A DNA stretch of 64,000 bases from Schlesneria paludicola DSM 18645 (GTDB lineage Bacteria; Planctomycetota; Planctomycetia; Planctomycetales; Planctomycetaceae): contig NZ_JH636435.1 of NCBI RefSeq assembly GCF_000255655.1, positions 1,607,770 through 1,671,769 of the forward strand. Direction: 5' to 3'. Below, piece by piece: positions 55,382 to 63,925 of this stretch. Both the position numbers and the translations under genes were made by a program. Under the pieces are notes generated by a model. The model did no database searches. It was not told the DNA's origin and was given only the letters and a program-made list of their open reading frames with translations. Positions within the stretch are counted from its first letter, which is position 1. The number at the start of each line of letters is the position of its first letter.

Positions 55382-56023
55382 ATGCGTACCGCCAATCACA
55401 TCCTGCTTGCGGCAGGCCTTTTTGCAACCGTGTCGGTCGTTGTGGCCCAGCCACCGGGTCGTCCCGACGGAGGCCCCCGAGGTGATGGCCCTCCGCCGGA
55501 CGCGGCGGCAGTCATTGATCGGATGATGACATTTGATGCCAATCAAGATGGGCAACTAACGAAAGCAGAAATCACGGACGCGCGGCTTATGGGATTGTTC
55601 GACCGCGCCGACGAAAATCATGACGGCATCGTGACAAGGGAAGAACTCACGACCCTGCACGGAAAAGAGTCTCCCGCAGGGCGCGGTGGACCAGGACGGG
55701 GCGGGCCCGGTGGTCCCGGAATGGGTGGCCCGCCAATCATCGGTGAAGTCATGCCCAGACCTGTCCGCGAAATGTTGAAATTGAGCAACGGGCAACAGAA
55801 GAAGCTCGACGCACTCCAAAAACTCGTCGATTCCCGCCTCGAGCAGATTTTGAACGACGAGCAGAAACAGCAATTGCATCAAATGCGCGACCGTGGGCCA
55901 GGTGGCCGCGGAGGCCCGGGCGGTCCCGGCGGATTTGGCGGCCCACCCGATGGACCTGGTGGCCGACGTGAAGGCGGCGGTGGCGACGGCGAAAACGTGC
56001 GACCCCGCAGGCCACCTGAATAA
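55382..56023 (+). CDS. Exported EF-hand protein with Gly/Pro-rich tail
   Basis: 213 residues. A signal peptide (about 1-23) is followed by two canonical calcium loops: DANQDGQLTKAE (52-63) and DENHDGIVTREE (77-88). A helical segment (VREMLKLSNGQQKKLDALQK) and a long Gly/Pro-rich tail finish the protein. Likely binds calcium outside the cytoplasm; function beyond that is unknown. On the same strand as the intradiol dioxygenase gene with 113 bases between them; a shared transcript is possible. Confidence 0.85.
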   Translation: MRTANHILLAAGLFATVSVVVAQPPGRPDGGPRGDGPPPDAAAVIDRMMTFDANQDGQLTKAEITDARLMGLFDRADENHDGIVTREELTTLHGKESPAGRGGPGRGGPGGPGMGGPPIIGEVMPRPVREMLKLSNGQQKKLDALQKLVDSRLEQILNDEQKQQLHQMRDRGPGGRGGPGGPGGFGGPPDGPGGRREGGGGDGENVRPRRPPE

Positions 56024-56029
56024 CTGTCA

Positions 56030-56047
56030 GAGTTCCATTGGGAACTC
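56030..56047. terminator. Short hairpin after EF-hand gene
   Basis: GAGTTCC, loop ATTG, then GGAACTC: a perfect 7-base stem six bases beyond the stop codon of the EF-hand gene. Only a short T run follows (CTTTT after 56052). A terminator role is plausible from position. Confidence 0.5.
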
Positions 56048-56094
56048 CGAGACCTTTTCGCAGGACGACATGCCGATCTGATTTCATTTGATTC

Positions 56095-56146
56095 CCTCGC
56101 CCCCACTTCGGGCGCCGCCGCTACGGTGCTCGGGGGCGAGGATTTT
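56095..56146 (+). terminator. Rho-independent terminator after EF-hand gene
   Basis: CCTCGCCCCC (56095-56104) pairs perfectly with GGGGGCGAGG (56132-56141), a 10-base GC stem, followed by ATTTTA. The 27-base loop is GC-rich and may fold further. It ends the EF-hand transcript, possibly together with the smaller hairpin at 56030. Confidence 0.7.
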
Positions 56147-56700
56147 ACGCGTCTTGCGATGTTTTTTGTCCGCCCCTGGCTGTGCCCGTGCCAGTCGATG
56201 CAAGAATAAGAAACACTGTAGGGTGGGACTCGAACGGCAATCGTCTTTCACAACAATTCCTTGTTGAATGGTCTATCGACAACCTTCATTGTCCTTTCGA
56301 CGATCAATACGGAACGGTCAACAGCATCGCAACCAGGGGCACAAAAAACGACCTGCAATGACTACGCATCGTTGCCATTCATGCGTTACAGAATTCCGCA
56401 TGCGTGCTGGCTCCCGAAAGAGTCAGCACGTTGCCATTTGAATCGATCAATCTCTTCGTGTCTTTCCAATTTGAGGTAACCCGTCCACGATCAGAGAGGG
56501 GGAGAGATCCATTATTATCGACATCGAGTTGCTTGATGGCGAATCCCTCGCGCGGTGTCTTACCCATTCTTCGAAGAAAATGTGTCAGCCCCTCTGGATG
56601 GCGATCAATCTTTGGGACGCTGGCACCTGCAATCGTTGCTGGCGATCACTCCGATTGTCCATCTTGTGCGACGGTTGATGTGGTATATATGCCATGATCT

Positions 56701-59700
56701 GTGCTGCTTGCGGGGATGCAGCGAAATTCTGAGCGGAAAATCGAATTCCGGGTTGGAACAGCATCCATCAGTCGCAACACTTACACAATATTGCACACGG
56801 CCCGTTCTGCTGTTTCCAGTTTGGATCGACTTACCTTGTCTCACGAATTGACTGTCGCTCACGAACAAGAACTGCTGCAGAGACTCCTTGAACAAATCAA
56901 AGAGCGGGCAGCCAAAGAGCACACGATCGAATCCGAGTACGCGACGGAAACTCAGGCTGAGCAGGCGCAGTATCAAAGCGTCTTTCAACTGCTAACAGAC
57001 AACTACGAGACCGAACGAACTCAGCTTGATCAGCAACGAATCGACGATTTGGCGGAATGCGATCGGCGCTGTCAGGTCGCATCGGCAGAGGTCCAGCACG
57101 AATATCAGCGCGTCTTGAGCGAAGCAGAGGATCGTTTTCAGAGCGAGAATGACGCCGCGACAAAAGAACGCGACGACGCGGTATGGCTCGTGTCCTCACT
57201 CTTGGACGATGACAGCGCAGGAAGCCCGCTTCAGCGTTTGCAGCAGACCCAGGCGTCGCACGATGCCGCTGAAGTCGAACTGACAGCGGGATTGGACAGC
57301 CTGGACGCCGGTTACGTACAGGTTGTCCGATTTCTGCAGCGTTCCCATGCCTGGAGCGAACCGGCCGAGCTCAGTTCGAACATCGACATGACGTCTGTCG
57401 AATCGCTGAAAGCGGCGTGCCTGGCTGCAATCTCGGCGGCCGAACCATTGCGACAGCGAATCCTGGGGCGGCTGCTTCCGAAATTGTTTATCGGCTTCAT
57501 CCCCGTTCTCGTCTTTCTGGCAATCGGTGGTGTCTTATTCGGATTGGTCTGGGGACTGCTCGATCCTTCCTTGCTGACGCTGAAACTCAAGACGACGGAC
57601 CCCGAGTGGCTCTATCTGGCATCGGGGGTTTCCGCCGCGTTTGCACTGCTGCCAATGCTGTTTTTGCACCTGATGGCCAATCAGCAAGTGACCGGCGACT
57701 ATGAGCAACTGGTTCAGCATCGCACCGACGCGCGGCATGCCTATTTGCGTTGGGAGCGGATGTCGAAGACCGAGCTCAACATGCTCGAAGCGGAATGCTC
57801 ACATTTGCAGGAACTACGAGTCAAACGGCGGGAATCCGCGATCAGTGGAGCCGAATCAAAGTGGCAAAGTCGGACAGACGCTTCACAGCAGATTTACGAG
57901 CGAACCACTCAGCAAGCCCAATCCGCGTATCCCACACGACTCAATTTCCTCGAAACTCGTCGCGGCCAGGAACGAGAACAGATCGAAGAACAATATCAGG
58001 CCGCATCCGATGCGTTCCTTTTCCGCCGCGAAGACGATTTTCGAGTCCTGCAATCAGAATTTGATACGCGGATGCAGCAGAGTCGTCAGCGATATCAGCA
58101 GGCATGGACGGGATTGATTCGCGAATGGCAGTCGACACTGGCCGATCTCGCTCGTGAAAGCGATGCACTGTGCCAGATGGCAAATGCAATTTGCCCCGAG
58201 TGGGCCGAGATTGCCAGCGACCGCGTCGCCGATCCGAAAACATCTCCCGCAGCACTGAGCCTTGGTCGAATCGAGGTGGATCTCGAACAGCTTGATCAGG
58301 GAATTTCGCACGATCCGCGTTTGCAGACGAACCGCCAACAGTTTCCCTTGCCCATCCTGTTGCCTTTGCACGATCGGCCATCGCTTGTCTTGCGTGCATC
58401 GGGTGAAGGTCGAAAGGTCGCCGTCGGTGCGCTGCAGTCGACGATGTTGCGTTTCTTGACCTCGCTTCCCGCGGGCAAGGTTCGTTTCACAATCTTCGAC
58501 CCGGTGGGGCTGGGTGCCAATTTCTCGGCCTTCATGCATCTGGCCGACTTCGACGAACTGCTCGTGACCAGCCGAATCTGGACCGAGCCTTCACACATCG
58601 AAAAGCGGCTCGCCGACCTCACGGAACATATGGAAACGGTCCTGCAGACCTATCTGCGGAACGAGTTCGCGACGATCGACGAGTATAACGAGTACGCTGG
58701 CGAGGTGGCAGAACCCTACCGCGTCCTTGTTGTCGCCAACTTTCCGGCGAATTTCACCGATGTCGCGCTCCGTCGGTTGCTCAGCATCGCCGACGGCGGG
58801 CAGCGCTGCGGCGTGTACCTGCTGCTCAGTTTTGATCAGTCGCAAGAACTGCCTCGGAATTTTGTGGCGGCGGATCTAGAAAAATACGCGACGGTCCTGA
58901 ATTGGACGGACCGAGGCTTTCGTCTGGCTGACAAGCCGCTGACGAACTGGCCGCTGCTTCTCGACGCACCGCCCGCCCCCGAGCAGTTTGGCCAGATTGT
59001 GCGACTGGCCGGACAACACTCGCGCGATGTCCGTCGCGTGGAAGTGCCGTTCGAGCGTGTGGCTCCGAATGAGGATCAATTCTGGACGAGTGACAGCCGA
59101 TCGGGGATTGACGTTCCGATCGGTCGGGCGGGGGCAACCAAGCTGCAAAACTTGCGTCTCGGCAAAGGCACATCGCAGCATGTCCTGGTCGCCGGAAAAA
59201 CCGGTTCCGGTAAATCGACGTTGCTCCACGCATTGATCACGAATCTGTCGCTTTATTACAGCCCGACCGAAGTGCAGTTCTATTTGATCGACTTCAAGAA
59301 GGGGGTCGAGTTCAAAGTCTATGCCGAGCAACGTTTGCCTCACGCACGTGTTATCGCCATTGAAAGTGATCGCGAATTTGGCGTCAGTGTGCTGGAACGT
59401 CTGGACACACTGCTGAAGGATCGTGGGGAACTGTTCCGCGAAGCCGGGGTGCAGGACATCGCGGGATACCGCAACGCGCGCCCCGATGCCATCATGCCCC
59501 GCACATTGCTGCTGGTCGATGAATTTCAAGAGTTCTTCATCGAAGACGACGCGTTGTCCCAACAGGCGTCATTGCTGCTTGACCGCCTGATTCGACAGGG
59601 CCGTGCGTTCGGGGTGCATATTCTGCTGGGTTCACAGACGCTGGCCGGCGCCTATTCGCTGGCTCGAAGTACTCTCGGTCAGGTCGCAGTCCGCATCGCC

Positions 59701-61056
59701 TTGCAATGCAGCGATACCGACGCACATTTGATTCTAAGCGAAGAAAATACCGCGGCGCGACTTTTAACCCGTCCCGGCGAAGCGATCTACAATGATGCCA
59801 ACGGCTTGATTGAAGGAAATCATCCATTTCAAATCGTCTGGCTCGGCGAAGACGATCGCCAAGGTTACTTGCAATTGGCCCGCGAAGAGGCCGAGGGAAC
59901 AGGGCAACACGAACGTGGAACACCGGCGATTCGCGAGATCTCGCTGACGCCCCCGTTGGTGTTCGAAGGCAACATCGCCGCAGACCCCGCTGAAAATAAC
60001 CGCTTGCGCCGCACACTGACGAAGGCCTGGCCGGAACCCGCACGCGATTCGATCGCACCGATCGAGTTGCCATGGACATGCTGGCTGGGCGACTCGGTTT
60101 CGATGAGCGGACCGATCGAATTGAAATTCGGGCTGCGTGAGGGGGGGAATCTGCTTGTCGTTGGACGTAACGAACACGCTGCGTTGGGTGTGATTTCCAC
60201 GGCGTCTCTGGCAATCGCCGCGCAGGCCAAAACGAGCGGCATCGTTACGCCAACCGTTTATGTCCTGGATGGAAGCATCCCCAACAGCCAGTCGGCCAAT
60301 GTCTGGAAGCAGGTCGAATCGGTGTCTCCCGCGGCTGCTAGCGGCCACGAGAATGGCTCGAACTCCGTGGATCGTCCCTTGAAGGTGATTCCGCTTCGAG
60401 AAACTGCAGCGACGCTTGAGGCGCTCATCGCCGAGTTGCACCGCCGGGCCGACGAACCGGGAGCCCCCATCGTGCTGGTGATCTACGATCTCGCACGTTT
60501 CCGAGACCTGAGAAAGTCCGACGACGAATACAGTTACGGGGGAGGGTTCGGTTCAGGAGAGCCCAAAGCAGCCAGCCCCGCACAAAACTTCACCGAGATC
60601 CTGCGAGACGGGCCAAGCGCGGGAATTTTCACGATTGCGTGGGTCGACAGTTTCCAAACCAGCCAGCGGTGGCTGTCGCGGGAACAGATGAACCGATTTG
60701 AGCTGCGAGTTCTCTTCGCGATGAATGCCAACGATTCATCCAGCCTGGTTGACAGCCCACTCGCCGGAAGGCTGGGGGAAAACCGCGCTCTGCTTTACCG
60801 CGGTGACTTGGGAACGCTCGAAAAATTTCGCCCGTATTCCCCCCCGACGGCGGACTGGCTGGCCCGACTCGCCACACCGTCCGAATTGCTGCCGCAACTG
60901 ACATCGCCGCCGACTCTGGCAGGGTCCGCCGGCCAGGAGTCGACAGAATCGGAGATTGCAACTCCACCCGAGGCGACAACCGACAGCACGGAGGAAGTGG
61001 GAGATTCCGAAATCTCCTACGACTTGCCGAACATCGACGAGATGAACGTTCAGTAG
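56701..61056 (+). CDS. FtsK/EccC-like multi-domain ATPase with coiled coils
   Basis: Up to 1451 residues. About 50-170 is an Ala/Gln/Glu-rich coiled coil; two membrane helices lie at 262-288 and 304-326; another coiled coil spans 335-500. Three FtsK/SpoIIIE-like modules follow. The first (about 540-790) has no Walker A. The second has GKTGSGKST (Lys838) and LLLVDEFQEF (Asp940), so it is the active one. The third (about 1130-1390) has the degenerate VVGRNEHAALG (1153-1163). The three-module tail resembles EccC of type VII secretion, but EccC has its helices at the N-terminus and no coiled coil. The start is uncertain (GTG 56701, ATG 56716 or TTG 56821). No substrate or partner gene is adjacent. 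Confidence 0.85.
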   Translation: MLLAGMQRNSERKIEFRVGTASISRNTYTILHTARSAVSSLDRLTLSHELTVAHEQELLQRLLEQIKERAAKEHTIESEYATETQAEQAQYQSVFQLLTDNYETERTQLDQQRIDDLAECDRRCQVASAEVQHEYQRVLSEAEDRFQSENDAATKERDDAVWLVSSLLDDDSAGSPLQRLQQTQASHDAAEVELTAGLDSLDAGYVQVVRFLQRSHAWSEPAELSSNIDMTSVESLKAACLAAISAAEPLRQRILGRLLPKLFIGFIPVLVFLAIGGVLFGLVWGLLDPSLLTLKLKTTDPEWLYLASGVSAAFALLPMLFLHLMANQQVTGDYEQLVQHRTDARHAYLRWERMSKTELNMLEAECSHLQELRVKRRESAISGAESKWQSRTDASQQIYERTTQQAQSAYPTRLNFLETRRGQEREQIEEQYQAASDAFLFRREDDFRVLQSEFDTRMQQSRQRYQQAWTGLIREWQSTLADLARESDALCQMANAICPEWAEIASDRVADPKTSPAALSLGRIEVDLEQLDQGISHDPRLQTNRQQFPLPILLPLHDRPSLVLRASGEGRKVAVGALQSTMLRFLTSLPAGKVRFTIFDPVGLGANFSAFMHLADFDELLVTSRIWTEPSHIEKRLADLTEHMETVLQTYLRNEFATIDEYNEYAGEVAEPYRVLVVANFPANFTDVALRRLLSIADGGQRCGVYLLLSFDQSQELPRNFVAADLEKYATVLNWTDRGFRLADKPLTNWPLLLDAPPAPEQFGQIVRLAGQHSRDVRRVEVPFERVAPNEDQFWTSDSRSGIDVPIGRAGATKLQNLRLGKGTSQHVLVAGKTGSGKSTLLHALITNLSLYYSPTEVQFYLIDFKKGVEFKVYAEQRLPHARVIAIESDREFGVSVLERLDTLLKDRGELFREAGVQDIAGYRNARPDAIMPRTLLLVDEFQEFFIEDDALSQQASLLLDRLIRQGRAFGVHILLGSQTLAGAYSLARSTLGQVAVRIALQCSDTDAHLILSEENTAARLLTRPGEAIYNDANGLIEGNHPFQIVWLGEDDRQGYLQLAREEAEGTGQHERGTPAIREISLTPPLVFEGNIAADPAENNRLRRTLTKAWPEPARDSIAPIELPWTCWLGDSVSMSGPIELKFGLREGGNLLVVGRNEHAALGVISTASLAIAAQAKTSGIVTPTVYVLDGSIPNSQSANVWKQVESVSPAAASGHENGSNSVDRPLKVIPLRETAATLEALIAELHRRADEPGAPIVLVIYDLARFRDLRKSDDEYSYGGGFGSGEPKAASPAQNFTEILRDGPSAGIFTIAWVDSFQTSQRWLSREQMNRFELRVLFAMNANDSSSLVDSPLAGRLGENRALLYRGDLGTLEKFRPYSPPTADWLARLATPSELLPQLTSPPTLAGSAGQESTESEIATPPEATTDSTEEVGDSEISYDLPNIDEMNVQ

Positions 61057-61331
61057 GCGATGCGCCAGGTCGATCGATGGAATGGGAATTTGCGCCGAAT
61101 CCCCGAGTGACGTCCCGTCGTGCCGCTTGTAAAGCGGTACATGAGCGGGAAAAGCGAATTGCTGGAATCTTCGGACAATTCGGTTTGCTGCTCGGCAGAT
61201 TCTGCCGAAAAGAACGCCGAATTGTTCAGCCCGAATTCGCCACACGGACGATGTGATTCACAGACCCCGTCTCCAGTTGCCAGCGCACTCGGCAAACGGA
61301 AGCATCCGTTTAGGCAAAGCAGCCCCGCACC

Positions 61332-61568
61332 ATGTCACCTCAATACCAGTTCCACGAAGCACACGACCTGAGTTATCGGATTCACATTGTGTTGTCGCGC
61401 AATCCGTACCTTCGTCGCCGCGCTGTCCGATTCGAGGTCAAAAATCGGGACGTCGTGCTCACCGGAGCCGTCACAACCTATTATCAGAAACAGATGGCGC
61501 AAGAATCGTTGCGTCAAATCAACGGGATTCAGCGGATCACGAACGACCTTCAGGTCGTCAGCCGCTAA
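61332..61568 (+). CDS. Small BON-domain protein
   Basis: 78 residues, almost entirely one BON-like fold: LSYRIHIVLSRNPYLRRRAVRF, EVKNRDVVLTGAVTTYYQKQMAQE and GIQRITNDLQVV. The alternating beta-helix pattern and VVLTGAV are typical. No signal peptide, unlike other BON proteins, so it may act in the cytoplasm or together with a membrane protein. It lies 275 bases after the FtsK-like gene on the same strand. Confidence 0.75.
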   Translation: MSPQYQFHEAHDLSYRIHIVLSRNPYLRRRAVRFEVKNRDVVLTGAVTTYYQKQMAQESLRQINGIQRITNDLQVVSR

Positions 61569-61596
61569 GTGCAGCCCGTGGAAATTACGGGGACAG

Positions 61597-61639
61597 AAAT
61601 CACGAGGGCAGGCAGCTTGCAGAGCCAGTTCCGTGATTT
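61597..61639. repeat. REP-like hairpin, short form (copy R4)
   Basis: Outer arms AAATCACG and CGTGATTT pair perfectly around the family core GGCAGGCAGCTTGCAGAGCCAG. Outer arms differ from R1 and R2 but are self-complementary within this copy. It begins 29 bases after the stop codon of the BON gene. Confidence 0.85.
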
Positions 61640-61767
61640 TGACCGCTTCTCGATTCACTGGAATCGATGACTGAGCGCTGCGTCCTATTCCTCATCGATC
61701 GCGCCACCACAGAAGACTCAGCAAGTGTCTGGGACGACAGTCACCACGCACACGCGGCGGCCCGCCA

Positions 61768-62187
61768 TCAGATGTCAATGACGGCGGCTTTCTCTTGAAT
61801 CGTTTCGAGTTGCACCAGATCGCCGCGCCCCATTCCTGGGCACCCGCCCTGCGCCGACTTCCAGGCCTCGGGACTCGCCAGGTTCGAGTTCCAAAACGGC
61901 CACGTTCGGCATTGAGCGGGGCGAACAGGATAGACGGTGCACCGTCGGGTTGCCCCATCCAGGAAGATGCAATCTCCGTTCGCGTACTCGCGCAGACTGA
62001 CGCGCCCGCCGTACAGACGTGTGAATGAAATCTTCATCTCGCCAATGGATATTCCGCGGTAGTCCGCGATCGCCTGGGCTTCCTCTTCGGTGACCCAGAC
62101 AACACCCGGCGCTCCTCCACAACAGTTGCCACACTGCGTGCAGCCGAACCGCAGCCCATCATGGTACCACGGCATCGAGTCACTCAT
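61768..62187 (-). CDS. YkgJ-family cysteine cluster protein
   Basis: 139 residues. The N-terminal FGCTQCGNCC motif (Cys16, Cys19, Cys22-Cys23) and CIFLDGATRRCTVYPVRPAQCRTWPFW show the CxxCxxCC and C-x-Y-x-x-RP-x-x-C signatures of the YkgJ/FliB-like zinc or iron-sulfur family. Function is not known for most members. The ATG at 62187 is chosen because AAGGTGG is upstream and the residues between 62313 and 62187 look unrelated to the family. Confidence 0.85.
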   Translation of the reverse strand: MSDSMPWYHDGLRFGCTQCGNCCGGAPGVVWVTEEEAQAIADYRGISIGEMKISFTRLYGGRVSLREYANGDCIFLDGATRRCTVYPVRPAQCRTWPFWNSNLASPEAWKSAQGGCPGMGRGDLVQLETIQEKAAVIDI

Positions 62188-62616
62188 ATTTTGTCCACCT
62201 TCGCCTGATTTTGATCGTTCACCGCATGACACTGAACAGCTCTTGGCCCCCCGCTCCGCAACGAATCGTGGAATGCTAAGGAGGAAGAGGCACACTGACT
62301 TATTGTAAGACATTTCCCTTTGTTTTCAGATGAATCATCATGCCCTACGAGATGCCGCAATACCGTCCTAGGGTATTTCCTTATCGTGTGGCATTGCGCA
62401 GATTCCGATCTACGTTATACCTAGACATGAGTTCGTTACTGGACGGTGATTTAACGAACACCCAAGCCATTACTGCTCGCAACCAGATGTCTGCCTTTCA
62501 AGTCTGCTCACACCTCTGACGTACTCCTTCGGCCCTGACATTCTGCACTAGCCCACACCACGCGAGGCGGTGCTTCGTAGGCATTGGCGGTGAAGTCGTC
62601 AATTTGAAAGCACATC
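62188..62616. other. Intergenic region before HPt-like gene
   Basis: 429 bases between the diverging YkgJ-type gene and the 62617 gene. It contains AT-rich parts (62300-62450) suitable for promoters, with a TTGCGC and TTATAC pair near 62395-62420 at poor spacing. No convincing gene or strong hairpin is visible. Confidence 0.45.
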
Positions 62617-63051
62617 ATGCAGTCAGAAAGTTTCGCCAACGTGCTGGATCAGTCAACTGTTCAGGGGTTTCATACGTCGGCAAACCAGGCCGCATTCGAC
62701 GAACACCAGACGCCCGATCTGACTCAGTTGCTCGACCGGTGTCGCGGCGATCTGATTTTTGTCGACTCGCTGCTTTGTGAGTTGGAGAGCATCCAGCGCC
62801 CGGAGCGCGGCCGAGCCCTGACCACAGGTTCACGCTCGGATGCGATCGACCCATCCTGGATGCCACGGGCGTTCGCGACCGGCATGACGACAATTGGCGC
62901 CGACCTCATTCGCCGACTTGCAGACGATATCGAAGATTTGTGTCGGACGTCAGCACGCGGTACGGCACACGAGATGTTACTCGACCTGCAAGTGAAAATG
63001 GTGCGATGCCTTCAGATGCTTCCAGCGACCTCAAACATCATAAACAACTAA
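62617..63051 (+). CDS. Small protein with degenerate HPt-like region
   Basis: 144 residues, no signal peptide. DLTQLLDRCRGDLIFVDSLL resembles the beginning of an HPt (histidine phosphotransfer) four-helix domain, and MTTIGADLIRRLADDIEDL the part after its active histidine. At the histidine position the alignment gives Arg or Phe (PRAFATG), so phosphotransfer is unlikely. Alternatively it is an unrelated helical protein. A strong terminator at 63111-63155 supports it as a real transcription unit. Confidence 0.6.
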   Translation: MQSESFANVLDQSTVQGFHTSANQAAFDEHQTPDLTQLLDRCRGDLIFVDSLLCELESIQRPERGRALTTGSRSDAIDPSWMPRAFATGMTTIGADLIRRLADDIEDLCRTSARGTAHEMLLDLQVKMVRCLQMLPATSNIINN

Positions 63052-63110
63052 GCATCTTGCTCATCGACATCAATGCCAGGCAGTTCACACGAGCCGCGTA
63101 GAGGCTGTTC

Positions 63111-63155
63111 TCCCGACCGGTCGGTGATTTTCACCGAGACTCGTCGGGATTTTTT
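63111..63155 (+). terminator. Rho-independent terminator after the HPt-like gene
   Basis: TCCCGAC (63111-63117) pairs perfectly with GTCGGGA (63143-63149), followed by six T. A smaller hairpin, TCGGTGA-TTT-TCACCGA, lies inside. It is 60 bases beyond the stop codon of the gene at 62617. Confidence 0.85.
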
Positions 63156-63230
63156 CATTCACACGAGCGTGCCAAACGAGTCACGTCCGATCTCGGTCTC
63201 GACGGTCACCGTCCACGCTGCGAAGCGAGG

Positions 63231-63322
63231 GGGGACAGGCGCATTTTCCCGGCTCATTGGAATCCACAGTGCGCCGACCAGAGCAATCCGTCTCTTTTTG
63301 GCCGGAAAACAAGCCAGTCCCC
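63231..63322. repeat. REP-like element, long form (copy R5)
   Basis: Starts GGGGACAGGCGCATTTTCCC and ends CGGAAAACAAGCCAGTCCCC. The arms CATTTTCCCGG and CCGGAAAAC pair. The centre ATTGGAATCCACAGTGC is shared with R3 at 49.7 kb. Located downstream of the HPt-like gene and its terminator. Confidence 0.87.
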
Positions 63323-63549
63323 GGCGTATGAACGGTCACATCTCGACGCACTGCGACCAAGTTCGCTTGTTCAACTCGCCGCCGTCGCCACCTGAACTGC
63401 AGCGGTCGCCCACTCTTTCGCGCGATCACTCTTTCACACCTTCAGTCCGGCAAATCTCGCTGCAGGCCGTCTGTCGGCAGGAATTCATTCCGGACAAGCG
63501 ACACGGATTCCGACGATCGTCTCGACCCTAGACACCGCTCAGGTGTTCA

Positions 63550-63586
63550 TGTGCGACACATCCCCCGCTTGATGTGCTGTCGCACA
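63550..63586. repeat. Nested hairpin TGTGCGACA
   Basis: TGTGCGACA (63550-63558) pairs perfectly with TGTCGCACA (63578-63586). Inside, CATC pairs with GATG across a short loop, leaving a three-base bulge. Unlike the other repeats no second copy is seen in the window. Role unknown. Confidence 0.6.
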
Positions 63587-63925
63587 ATGGAATCGAAACA
63601 CCTTACGGCCGTGACAGCGTTTCTGCCTGAATTCTTCATAAAGTTGGCAGCAGCGGGGAACCACAGAGGGTCCCGAGAGAATCCCGGATCCGTCCTGGCT
63701 GCTGCGCCGGAAGGTGAAAGTTTGTGCTTCATCTGCCATGACTGCTAACTGTTGGGTTCATCTTGTCGAGTTTTTAATTTTCAGATAATTGTCCCCCCGC
63801 TTGCGAAGGACTCGTCGTTCGGGCGCTCATCCGAACAATGAGTTCTGACATTTTGTCTACGTTCACCCGTGCATTTCCTGCATTCATCGCAAATCCTCGG
63901 GCTTGTGCCCGCGAGAACAGCTTGC

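Larger units (their letters stand above)
56024..56700. other. Intergenic region upstream of the FtsK-like gene
   Basis: 677 bases. The beginning carries hairpins at 56030-56047 and 56095-56141. The rest has no coding signal that I trust; short frames lack starts and motifs. A twelve-codon frame ATG ATC TGT GCT GCT TGC at 56694 overlaps the start of the FtsK-like gene in another frame and may be a leader or nothing. Confidence 0.55.
63052..63925. other. Intergenic region at right end
   Basis: 874 bases containing a terminator, REP-like copy R5 (63231-63322), and a hairpin at 63550-63586. Frames at 63073-63531 and around 63550-63740 on both strands run across these elements and show no protein-like features. 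The final part (63760-63925) probably holds the promoter of the gene that starts at 63926. Confidence 0.6.

Noticed and set aside
56222-56245. GGACTCGAAC, the reverse complement of a tRNA T-arm
   Set aside because: No acceptor, D-arm or anticodon stem can be folded around it on either strand.
63073-63748. Several overlapping short frames on both strands
   Set aside because: They cross a terminator, a REP-like element and a hairpin; nothing about the translations suggests a protein.
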